A stretch of 64,000 nucleotides of DNA from Chlorobium phaeovibrioides (GTDB lineage Bacteria > Bacteroidota > Chlorobiia > Chlorobiales > Chlorobiaceae): contig NZ_RXYK01000008.1 in assembly GCF_003968655.1 (NCBI RefSeq), positions 1-64,000 on the forward strand, in the 5' to 3' direction. Shown one piece after another: positions 56,880-64,000 of the stretch (positions within the stretch are counted from its first letter, which is position 1; the number at the start of each line of letters is the position of its first letter). The notes under the pieces are model-generated. The model was not told where the DNA came from, made no database searches, and worked only from the letters and a program-made list of their open reading frames with translations. A program made the translations under genes and the position numbers.

Positions 56880-57017
56880 TCATGAGACAACCCGCTCCCC
56901 GACAGCCAGACAGAAAAACAGCTGATACGATCAACATAACAGAGTAACATCCCATTAACATTATGGCACGGATTGTCTGATTTCTGTGGCAGTAATGAAG
57001 GAATAATTCCCCCTGCA

Positions 57018-58106
57018 ATGCACCACAAATTTTCTTCTCCCCTGATACAACCGCCAGTCGTCAAGGTTTTGCAGTGTCTTTTTCTGGCCTTGCTGCTCAC
57101 CTCATGTGCGGGGCTTTCACCCAAGCCTACCAAAAACCCTCAATCACCGCCTCCCGGCAGGGACTTTACCATAAAGCTACCAGACAAATCCCCCATCTTC
57201 GCCAAGAAAGAAGACCTCAATAAAGAAATAATCGAGGCAAAACCTTTCGAATACCGCCTCGGACCGGGAGACATCATCGGCCTCAAGGTTTGGCGACGCC
57301 CCGAACTCTCGGAAGAACGAATGATCATCTCTCCGGATGGGTTTATTGCTGCCCCCAGGGTCGGAATGCTCAATGTCAACGGTAAAACCCCTGACGAAGT
57401 CAAAGAATCGATTACTACAAAACTTGAGGTCCTGTACATCAAACCGGAAGTCACCATACAGGTACATGATTTTCAGAATAACAAGGCCTATGTGCTTGGC
57501 AATGTCAACAAACCCGGGTTGGTACGATTCTCAGGCAGGGGGACGCTGCTCGAAGGCCTATCGCTTGCTGGCGGGGTCCCGAAAGAAGATCGTATGACCC
57601 GCTGTTCAATCATCAGGGGGAACGATCAGGTGATTTGGATCGATCTGCAGGATCTGCTCTCGAACGGAAATATGAGCCTGAATACCACCATCCACAACAA
57701 CGATATCATTTATGTGCCGGAACACGCCCACGACATGATTTATGTCATGGGAGAAGTCAAGACGCCCGGGGCAATCCCCATGCATGACGGCATGAGCGTA
57801 CTCAAGGCAGTCATGATGGCAGGCGGCATCACACGAACGGGCAATGAGGAAAAAGTCTTCATCATCCGTCAGCAGGATACGAATGGCACAGTGGCTGAAA
57901 TCAACCTCAAAAGACTGGTTGAAAACGCTGATTTCACCCGAAACTATACCCTCATGCCCAACGACATCATATATGTCAGCCCCTCCGGCATGGCAAAGTT
58001 CAACTACACGCTTCAGGATATCATGCCGACGCTACAAATCATCAATCTGGGAACATCTGCGCTGAATTCAGTCAATTCAACCATTATAATCCCATCTCAG
58101 CCTTAA
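57018..58106 (+). CDS. Wza-type polysaccharide export lipoprotein
   Basis: 362 aa. Signal peptide and lipobox LALLLTSCAGL (Cys near residue 25-30). Poly_export domain: YRLGPGDIIGLKVWRRPELSEERMIISPDGFIAAPRVGMLNVNGKTPDEV. SLBB-type repeats: YVLGNVNKPGLVRFSGRGTLLEGLSLAGGV and YVMGEVKTPGAIPMHDGMSVLKAVMMAGG. Outer-membrane channel of Wzy-dependent export. Start set at ATG 57018; the frame is open to TTG 56973. Confidence 0.94.
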   Translation: MHHKFSSPLIQPPVVKVLQCLFLALLLTSCAGLSPKPTKNPQSPPPGRDFTIKLPDKSPIFAKKEDLNKEIIEAKPFEYRLGPGDIIGLKVWRRPELSEERMIISPDGFIAAPRVGMLNVNGKTPDEVKESITTKLEVLYIKPEVTIQVHDFQNNKAYVLGNVNKPGLVRFSGRGTLLEGLSLAGGVPKEDRMTRCSIIRGNDQVIWIDLQDLLSNGNMSLNTTIHNNDIIYVPEHAHDMIYVMGEVKTPGAIPMHDGMSVLKAVMMAGGITRTGNEEKVFIIRQQDTNGTVAEINLKRLVENADFTRNYTLMPNDIIYVSPSGMAKFNYTLQDIMPTLQIINLGTSALNSVNSTIIIPSQP

Positions 58107-58125
58107 CAGGTAATTCCGCCCAATC

Positions 58126-60381
58126 ATGCTGAAAGAACAGTCAACAAAAGATCCGCTACCATTGGGGAAACCCAGAAAGGCTTTCGACTTAGCGGGCTTT
58201 ATAAAAAGGTACGGCTTATTCATCCTGCTGCTTGGCGGTTTCCTTTTCGCCATGCTGACACCGCTTATCTTCATCATAAAAAAACCATACTACGAAGTTC
58301 ATGCCCTCATGCAGGTTGACCCGACGATACCTACCCTTTTCAGCAATACTGAAGAGTCCTCCATCGTGAGTTACTACCCGCGCTATATCAGCACTTCGGC
58401 TCAGGCAATGACAACCATCGACATCCTGATAAAAGCGCTTGATTCAATGAAACCGGCTGACAGAGAGGCGCTCTTCCCCAAAGGGGTACCCACGGAAACT
58501 TGCGCAGCAATTCTTCACAACATGGTGTCGGTTACTCCGGGCAACAGGGATCACATACTCACCCTTCAGATTTCCGGGAGCAAACCTGAGGGGCTTGCAG
58601 AGTTCCTCAATACTCTCATGCAGACCTATATGGAGGAAACCCGCAAAGCGAGCAACAACTCTAACAGCGACAGGCTCAAATTCCTCTATGCCCAGAAAAA
58701 TGTCATCACGCAAGAGATGTCGGCCATTGAGCGGGATCTTGACAGCCTGACCCGGGATATCGGCACATCATCTTTTTCTGAAACCTTTAATATCGCAGCA
58801 AAAAACAGCGACAACCTCTTACGGTCCTACAACTCTGTCCTGAATGAACGACTTGCATATGAAACAAATTACAGGGCCCTGCAGCAATCAAATAATGCGT
58901 TAAAAAAAATCGCTCTTGACCCCTTAGTCAATGAAATTGTCTTGAATAACAATGCCTTGACTAATACAGAATCATGGACCTACCAGCAGCTCCAACAGCT
59001 GAGAAGCACCACCGACGGGCTGACAGAAATAAACCCGGAGCGTATTTATGTAGAAGGACAAATGAAATCAATGAAATCCTATGCACAGGAGCTCCGTGAA
59101 GAAGTACGCAACAAGGCAAAAAACATCACCCTTGGCAAAAGAGATATAGACATGCAAAAGTCGGTAATCATCGCCAAAAACAATTATGAAGCCGCACAAG
59201 CAAGAGAAGACACCCTGCGGGTTGCAATCAATGAAAACAGCAAGGAAGCAAAACGCATCTCGATAGGCATCCACAGAGGCGAGTATCTTTCAGCCAACTG
59301 GCAAAACAAGTTCGACCTCCTCAACAACATTGAAAAACGCATTACAGAAATTGAAATCGAGAAAAAATCCCCCCTGCGCCTTTCCGTTCTCTCTATTGCC
59401 CGCACACCGAAACAGCCGCTGAAATCAAACATCAACAAGATAACGATCCTGCTTCTCGTCGGCAGTTTCGGCCTCGTGGGCGGGGCGTTTGCAACATATG
59501 AATTTTTTGACGACACCATTAGAAGCAGCAAGGATATCACGCATGCACTTGGGCACCCTCCCGTGCAAACCATCGTCAACCTCAGGGCGCCGAATGCAGA
59601 GGATCAGGAACAGCTTAGCCTTGCTCCCGATGATTTTCGGGCACATCAGATCGGGAGCCTTGCCGTCAAATTCTTTAGGGAAAGAACATCGAGCAATGCC
59701 AGGGCGCTCATTTTCACAGGTACGGATAAGGGGGTAGGATCATCAGCCATCACATTCAGCTGTGCCAAAGCCCTCTCGCAGCTTGTCCCGAAAGTACTCA
59801 TTATCGATGGAGACATCGAAGCCGCGCCAATCAACGAGGACGATGAATTCCAGATCAGCCTGCCGGGGCTCTGCGATTACCTGGCCGACTCAATGACGCT
59901 GGAAGAATGCATAGTCAGCACTCCCGGTGACAATATTGATATGATGTATGCTGGCAATATCACCGGTAGAAGTGTCCCGCGCCAGAAAATTCCTGAACTC
60001 TTTGCTGAACTGAAAGAGAAATACGATTTCATCTGCGTGGACAGCACCCCCCTTCTCAAAAGCCACCTGGCTGAGCAGTTCGCCATGCATGCCGATATCG
60101 TAACACTGATCTCACTCGGCGATAGCTCTAAATTCAGGGATCTGAGAAAAGCTGCAGCTTTGCTGGTTCTGCTTGGAGTACCGAGCATCGCGCCCATCCT
60201 GAATTTCGGGGGGATCCGCAAAACCCTGACTATTGCCGAAATGTTCGACAACCCCCCCGCCCTCATAAGCAAAGTGGTTCCAGAAAAGATGATTGACGGC
60301 ATACGGCGTTCGCCGGTCGGGATCCGCATGATTGACAAGCTACTGCAGTTCACACAGAAACTCCAGCAAACAAAAGATTAG
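58126..60381 (+). CDS. Wzc-like chain-length determinant/tyrosine kinase with altered P-loop
   Basis: 751 aa. N-terminal membrane helix (~30-53), periplasmic coiled-coil Wzz domain, second helix (ILLLVGSFGLVGGAFATYEFF, ~445-465), then a cytosolic BY-kinase domain. The Walker A region is GTDKGVGSSAITFSCA: the Lys of GK[ST] is missing (GSS). Walker A' reads VLIIDGDI (usual DADLR) and Walker B FICVDSTPLLKSH. There is no C-terminal tyrosine cluster. Either an inactive kinase that retains chain-length control or one with unusual ATP binding. 19 bp after the wza stop. Confidence 0.88.
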   Translation: MLKEQSTKDPLPLGKPRKAFDLAGFIKRYGLFILLLGGFLFAMLTPLIFIIKKPYYEVHALMQVDPTIPTLFSNTEESSIVSYYPRYISTSAQAMTTIDILIKALDSMKPADREALFPKGVPTETCAAILHNMVSVTPGNRDHILTLQISGSKPEGLAEFLNTLMQTYMEETRKASNNSNSDRLKFLYAQKNVITQEMSAIERDLDSLTRDIGTSSFSETFNIAAKNSDNLLRSYNSVLNERLAYETNYRALQQSNNALKKIALDPLVNEIVLNNNALTNTESWTYQQLQQLRSTTDGLTEINPERIYVEGQMKSMKSYAQELREEVRNKAKNITLGKRDIDMQKSVIIAKNNYEAAQAREDTLRVAINENSKEAKRISIGIHRGEYLSANWQNKFDLLNNIEKRITEIEIEKKSPLRLSVLSIARTPKQPLKSNINKITILLLVGSFGLVGGAFATYEFFDDTIRSSKDITHALGHPPVQTIVNLRAPNAEDQEQLSLAPDDFRAHQIGSLAVKFFRERTSSNARALIFTGTDKGVGSSAITFSCAKALSQLVPKVLIIDGDIEAAPINEDDEFQISLPGLCDYLADSMTLEECIVSTPGDNIDMMYAGNITGRSVPRQKIPELFAELKEKYDFICVDSTPLLKSHLAEQFAMHADIVTLISLGDSSKFRDLRKAAALLVLLGVPSIAPILNFGGIRKTLTIAEMFDNPPALISKVVPEKMIDGIRRSPVGIRMIDKLLQFTQKLQQTKD

Positions 60382-60382
60382 T

Positions 60383-60892
60383 ATGAAGACAAGCCGGCAG
60401 GTGATTTCAGCAACAGAGCCAGACTTGAGCAGAGAACAGGCCATCCCGGGCAAATACGAACCGGGCAAATACCTTCTGGCATCAATACGGCGCTATCAGT
60501 CTTTAAGAACAAAAGGCCCTACAGGTAAGTTGCTTTCAAAAATCACCGTACTACAACACCGATTCTGGAGCGCGGTTTGTGGAGCGGACATCCCAATCAA
60601 TGCCAACATCGGAGGAGGTCTCCTGATCCCTCACCCAAACGGCATCGTGATCCATCCTGCGGCAATAATCGGTCCCAACTGCCTGATCATGCATCAGGTC
60701 ACTATCGGCACTACGGGAAAAGGGACTCCAATCATTGAAGGCCATGTTGATATAGGTGCTGGCGCCAAGATCTTGGGAGAAGTACACATTGGGGCCCATG
60801 CACTAATAGGAGCCAATGCGGTGGTACTCAAAAATGTACCGGCAAACACGACCGCAGTCGGCGTACCGGCAAGAATCAAGGGTAATCCGTGA
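60383..60892 (+). CDS. serine O-acetyltransferase-like hexapeptide acyltransferase
   Basis: 169 aa. CysE/EpsC-like: ADIPINANIGGGLLIPHPNGIVIHPAAIIGPNCLIMHQVTIGTT...VDIGAGAKILGEVHIGAHALIGANAVVLKNVPANTTAVGVPARI. Left-handed beta-helix with His catalytic in HPNGIVIHPAA. In a polysaccharide operon it more likely acetylates a sugar than serine. Starts one base after the Wzc gene's stop region; its stop overlaps the next start (GTGA). Confidence 0.87.
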   Translation: MKTSRQVISATEPDLSREQAIPGKYEPGKYLLASIRRYQSLRTKGPTGKLLSKITVLQHRFWSAVCGADIPINANIGGGLLIPHPNGIVIHPAAIIGPNCLIMHQVTIGTTGKGTPIIEGHVDIGAGAKILGEVHIGAHALIGANAVVLKNVPANTTAVGVPARIKGNP

Positions 60893-62133
60893 AAAAGAAA
60901 CCGTATGATCAATTGCGGAAAATGAAAGAGAAACATTCGACACGGTTATGCATAGCTTACGCTGCCGGACCGGGTGATATCGTTAAAACATTTTCCTACT
61001 GGCAGAAAGGAAACGACGACCCTCATCAGGTTTCGACAACCTATAGCGCAATGTTCTTTGATGCATGCCGTTCGCTCAATGCGAGGGGCATCGCCATTTC
61101 TTCATGCCCCAGAAAAGACCGTATCGTCACGGACCGGTTCCATATCGAAAACCTCCCTAAAAATCCGCAGGAGAATGCCATTGCGTTTCATAAGGAACAG
61201 GTCAGCTATGTTCTAAGGGTTGCTGATTTTGCTAAAAAGCAGGGTGCAGACTTCCTGATCCTCAGTGAGGCTACAGGATATTTTTTCCCGCTTCTATGGG
61301 CAATACCCTCAAGGATGAAGCTGATCCCCACGCTGCACTGCAACCTCAAGTCTCGTTTTCGGCCTCTCTCTGCAGCTCAGAAGCTGATACAGTTCATGAA
61401 TGCTATGTTTTTCATCAGAAAAGCATCGGCCATCATGTCCGTTTCACCAAGCGTAACCGAACAGATTGAGGGGATGACTTACGCCATGGCCTCACCGGTC
61501 CATCGCTTCTATCAGCTCTATCGACGAAAGTATTTTGAGTGTATCAACCCGCCAATACATCATAATAAACCCTTCAATATTCTGTTCGTAGGGCGGATGG
61601 AAACCGATAAAGGCATTTTTGACCTGCTTCAGATCGCCAGGGACCTCAGAGAAAAAGGACACACGGACATCGTCATCAATCTTTGTGGTGGAGGATCAGA
61701 AGAAACCGGGCTGCGCATGGCAGCATCAGCGTATGGGATAGAGGAAACATTCCGAATCCATGGCTTCTGCCGCCAGGACGAAATGCTTGAGCATATCAAC
61801 AATAGCCATGCATTCATCGTGCCGACAAGAACAACATTCGAAGAAGGGTACAACAAAGCACTTGTGGAGGGGCTGCTTTCAGGAAGACCGGTCATCACAT
61901 CCATTGTATGCGCCTACCCCCACCTTGAAGAGCTCAACAGCGGAATCATTCTTGTCCCGCCTGATGAAACTGAAGGGTACCGTCAGGCCATTGAACGACT
62001 GGCTTACGACAGCGCATTTTATGCAGAAAAACAAAATGGAACTCAGAGGGGCATGGAACCATTTTTCGACCCGGCATGCTCTTGGCAGGCCGTGCTAGAA
62101 CGCATCATTACAAACATACGGAAGCATGGGTAA
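60889..62133 (+). CDS. GT4-family glycosyltransferase
   Basis: 414 aa (GTG start; ATG at 60922 is a possible alternative). GT-B fold: FNILFVGRMETDKGIFDLLQIA and INLCGGGSEETGLRMAASAYGIEETFRIHGFCRQDEMLEHINNSHAFIVPTRTTFEEGYNKALVEGLLSGRPVITSIV, with the E-x7-E motif (EEGYNKALVEG). Retaining enzyme in capsule or EPS assembly. The start overlaps the acyltransferase stop. Confidence 0.9.
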   Translation: MKKKPYDQLRKMKEKHSTRLCIAYAAGPGDIVKTFSYWQKGNDDPHQVSTTYSAMFFDACRSLNARGIAISSCPRKDRIVTDRFHIENLPKNPQENAIAFHKEQVSYVLRVADFAKKQGADFLILSEATGYFFPLLWAIPSRMKLIPTLHCNLKSRFRPLSAAQKLIQFMNAMFFIRKASAIMSVSPSVTEQIEGMTYAMASPVHRFYQLYRRKYFECINPPIHHNKPFNILFVGRMETDKGIFDLLQIARDLREKGHTDIVINLCGGGSEETGLRMAASAYGIEETFRIHGFCRQDEMLEHINNSHAFIVPTRTTFEEGYNKALVEGLLSGRPVITSIVCAYPHLEELNSGIILVPPDETEGYRQAIERLAYDSAFYAEKQNGTQRGMEPFFDPACSWQAVLERIITNIRKHG

Positions 62134-63562
62134 TCCCGGAGCTAACATTCTGGTGCCCTTAGCCTTTTTCCTCTGGCCTGGCGTTGTCATTCTGCTGTAC
62201 AAGAAGCTGGATAAACGACTTGTACCGGTCATTGCCTATGTCGCAGGCTGGATGTTTCTGCCGTGCGCGGAGTATGATATCTTCATGCTGAAAAACACCA
62301 AATCAACAGTAATTGGATACAGCCTGCTTGCCGCAACATGGCTCTTTGACAAAGAAAAACTGCTCAGCTACCGATTCCGCAGCATAGATATCCCCATAAT
62401 ATTATGGTGTACGACCCCTTTTTTCTCTTCACTCGCCAACGGGCTGGGAATATATGATGGCTTGGCCTCAACACTCTACACCACAATTAAATGGGGGATC
62501 CCGTACTTTTTTGGCCGGGTCTATTTTAACGAAAGCGATATTCTCAAGACCCTTGCAATAACCATTTTCATCGGCGGGATCATCTATATCCCTTTCAGCT
62601 GGTTCGAACTCATCATGAGCCCGCAGCTTCACCGACTCACATACGGATTTCATCAGCATGACTTTCTCCAGACACTCAGGGAAGATGGAGGATATCGCCC
62701 CATGGTCTACATGAACCATGGCTTGATGACCTCTATGTGGATGATGCTTGCTTCACTCCTTGGAATGTGGCTTTACATCACGAAAGTCCTTCCAAAGAAA
62801 ATCTTTTTTCTTCCGTCATCCTTACTGCTGGCCCTCCTGATTGGTACATTTTTAATGTACCAATCAATGGGAGCCATATTTTATTTCGCGATGAGCCTGC
62901 TGATCCTATACATTGGCATCAAATGGAAAAACGCCGTTCTCGTCATAGTCTTGCTCGTGACGCCATATATCTATATCTTTTCAAGATCTACTGGATCTTG
63001 GGATGGAACAAATCTCACCAATTACATCGCAGAGAAAATCAGCCCGGCCAGAGCACAGTCACTGCAATTTCGCTTTGACAACGAAACGATCCTCATTGAT
63101 AAAGCGCTTCAGGGCAGTTTTTTTGGCTGGGGAGGCTACGGTCGAGCAAGGGTCTTTACTGATAGAGGAAAAGATCTTTCCACTACAGATGGCCTTTGGG
63201 TCATAACACTCGGAAATCAGGGGAGCTATGGATTGTTATGGCTGCTTTTTGCTGTACAGCTGCCAACCATATTTTTCATCAGCAGGAAAAAGCCCGTTCA
63301 ATGGGAATCGCCTGCATATGCGGCGCCGGCAGCAATGGCTGTTTTCATCGCGTTCACAATGGTAGACAACCTTCTGAATGCGATGGTCAACCCTATTTAT
63401 CTCGTCTTTGCAGGGGGGCTTCATGGTTTACTGCTCAACAAAACGGACTTAAGCCTTGAATCGAGCGAAGAAACAGAACTCGACCTGTTCAGAGAATTCG
63501 ACACACTAACAAGCAGATTCCTTTCTGATCCTGGAAATTCGCAATCAAAATTCATCAACTGA
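62126..63562 (+). CDS. O-antigen ligase/polymerase-like membrane protein
   Basis: 478 aa. At least ten hydrophobic segments and a large loop (~330-370) with RFDNETILIDKALQGSFFGWGGYGRARVFTDRG, a shape seen in WaaL/Wzy/EpsG-like proteins where the acceptor-binding loop carries Arg, Gly and His. Sequence identity to known ligases cannot be judged by eye. It overlaps the glycosyltransferase end by eight bases. Likely polymerises or transfers the polysaccharide. Confidence 0.72.
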   Translation: MGNPGANILVPLAFFLWPGVVILLYKKLDKRLVPVIAYVAGWMFLPCAEYDIFMLKNTKSTVIGYSLLAATWLFDKEKLLSYRFRSIDIPIILWCTTPFFSSLANGLGIYDGLASTLYTTIKWGIPYFFGRVYFNESDILKTLAITIFIGGIIYIPFSWFELIMSPQLHRLTYGFHQHDFLQTLREDGGYRPMVYMNHGLMTSMWMMLASLLGMWLYITKVLPKKIFFLPSSLLLALLIGTFLMYQSMGAIFYFAMSLLILYIGIKWKNAVLVIVLLVTPYIYIFSRSTGSWDGTNLTNYIAEKISPARAQSLQFRFDNETILIDKALQGSFFGWGGYGRARVFTDRGKDLSTTDGLWVITLGNQGSYGLLWLLFAVQLPTIFFISRKKPVQWESPAYAAPAAMAVFIAFTMVDNLLNAMVNPIYLVFAGGLHGLLLNKTDLSLESSEETELDLFREFDTLTSRFLSDPGNSQSKFIN

Positions 63563-63567
63563 CTCCC

Positions 63568-63921
63568 ATGTCAACCAAGAATAAACTAAAAACAGCCTGG
63601 CTGGCCGCATTCATTCTGCTCCTTACGGCAAGCTTTTCTCCGGGAACAGACTCCTCAAGGGTGTTCGGACTGGATATCGTTTTTCATCTCGGGATCTATG
63701 CCATCCTGGCGGCAGCTCCCCTCATTGCCCTGAAAAAACGCCTGACGGCGTTTCTCGTCGCATTAGCCATTGCCCCATTGGGCCTTCTGTTTGAAACGAT
63801 GCATGGTTCGACAACCGGATACGGCTTCAAGATGATGGATGCTTTTTACAATAACCTGGGGATTACGGTTGGCATGATCACCGGCATCATGGTTCGATTG
63901 AAACATCATTACGAAAAATAA
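63568..63921 (+). CDS. VanZ-family membrane protein
   Basis: 117 aa. Four membrane segments: AWLAAFILLLTASFSPG, DIVFHLGIYAILAAAPLIAL (with the conserved DxxxH before the first), LTAFLVALAIAPLGLLFETMHGSTTGYGF, and GITVGMITGIMVRL. The VanZ-typical E...G..D pattern is at FETMH...MMDAFYNNLG. Found often at the ends of EPS clusters; role unknown. It is probably the last gene of the operon; the next ~80 bp hold a small hairpin (63961-63977) without T-tail. Confidence 0.85.
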   Translation: MSTKNKLKTAWLAAFILLLTASFSPGTDSSRVFGLDIVFHLGIYAILAAAPLIALKKRLTAFLVALAIAPLGLLFETMHGSTTGYGFKMMDAFYNNLGITVGMITGIMVRLKHHYEK

Positions 63922-64000
63922 TCCCGGAACCACATCGCATAGACACCGCAAGTACCTATAGCTCTCAATTAGAGAGCCCCCTAGCAGCCCACACCTCTCC

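Noticed and set aside
56964-56980. TGGCACGGATTGTCTG before the export lipoprotein gene, looked like a sigma-54 promoter
   Set aside because: The -12 element lacks the GC at the correct spacing; only the -24 part fits.

Overview
The window (moderately GC-rich, densely coded, genes in short operons on both strands) looks like chromosome of an anaerobic, sulfide-oxidising bacterium, most likely a green sulfur bacterium (Chlorobiaceae). This is inferred from two adjacent sulfide:quinone reductase-type flavoproteins, an amtB-P-II pair whose P-II T-loop has the IYRGQKIAPN form, and the character of the housekeeping proteins. No rRNA or photosynthesis gene lies in the window, so the genus is not settled. 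There is one tRNA (Val, UAC). I see no CRISPR array, intact insertion sequence or prophage.

Layout. 1-610: no gene, three degenerate ~125-bp tandem repeats with hairpins and oligo-T tails. 0.6-9.7 kb (minus strand): gyrA-pyrG-mscS, rsfS, tsaE-tsaB, a DUF1015 gene and scpA. 9.8-13.2 kb: a secreted TPR protein, a papain-fold peptidase, and amtB with P-II. 13.5-19.5 kb: an RRM protein, a TIGR01777 epimerase, and a lipoprotein cluster (COG3014, YcfL-like, LpoB, small protein, CsgG-like). 19.5-29.6 kb: glmS, pyrF, ftsH, tRNA-Val, dxr-rseP, prfA and a nitroreductase. 29.9-32.8 kb: two SQR-type flavoproteins beside a perfect inverted repeat. 33-45 kb is accessory: an unknown glycine-rich protein followed by four hairpins, umuDC, a LuxR-type regulator, lipoproteins, a VWA protein, an XRE regulator with a Panacea-like C-terminus (predicted leaderless mRNA) next to a DEDDh exonuclease, a possible group II intron maturase scrap, and small unknown proteins.

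45.3-63.9 kb is the most interesting part: a regulated exopolysaccharide locus. A large multi-PAS/GAF histidine kinase is divergent from a receiver-PAS-PP2C phosphatase. Next comes a sigma-54 enhancer-binding protein with a degenerate receiver, and directly downstream a textbook -24/-12 promoter (TGGCAC-N5-TTGCT). That promoter leads into a pseudo-receiver/degenerate sugar-transferase fusion, an apparently intact initiating sugar transferase, a STAS protein, a nucleotidyltransferase/left-handed-helix/degenerate sugar-transferase fusion, a second STAS protein, an RsbW-like ATPase, a GT2 glycosyltransferase, Wza-like export protein, a Wzc-like protein with a damaged P-loop, a hexapeptide acyltransferase, a GT4 glycosyltransferase, an O-antigen-ligase-like membrane protein and a VanZ protein.

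My reading is that two-component input and an RsbU/RsbV/RsbW-type partner-switching module jointly control sigma-54-dependent polysaccharide synthesis. The two catalytically degenerate sugar-transferase relatives flanking the intact one are candidate regulatory or scaffold subunits. Both points are inference from gene content and visible motifs.
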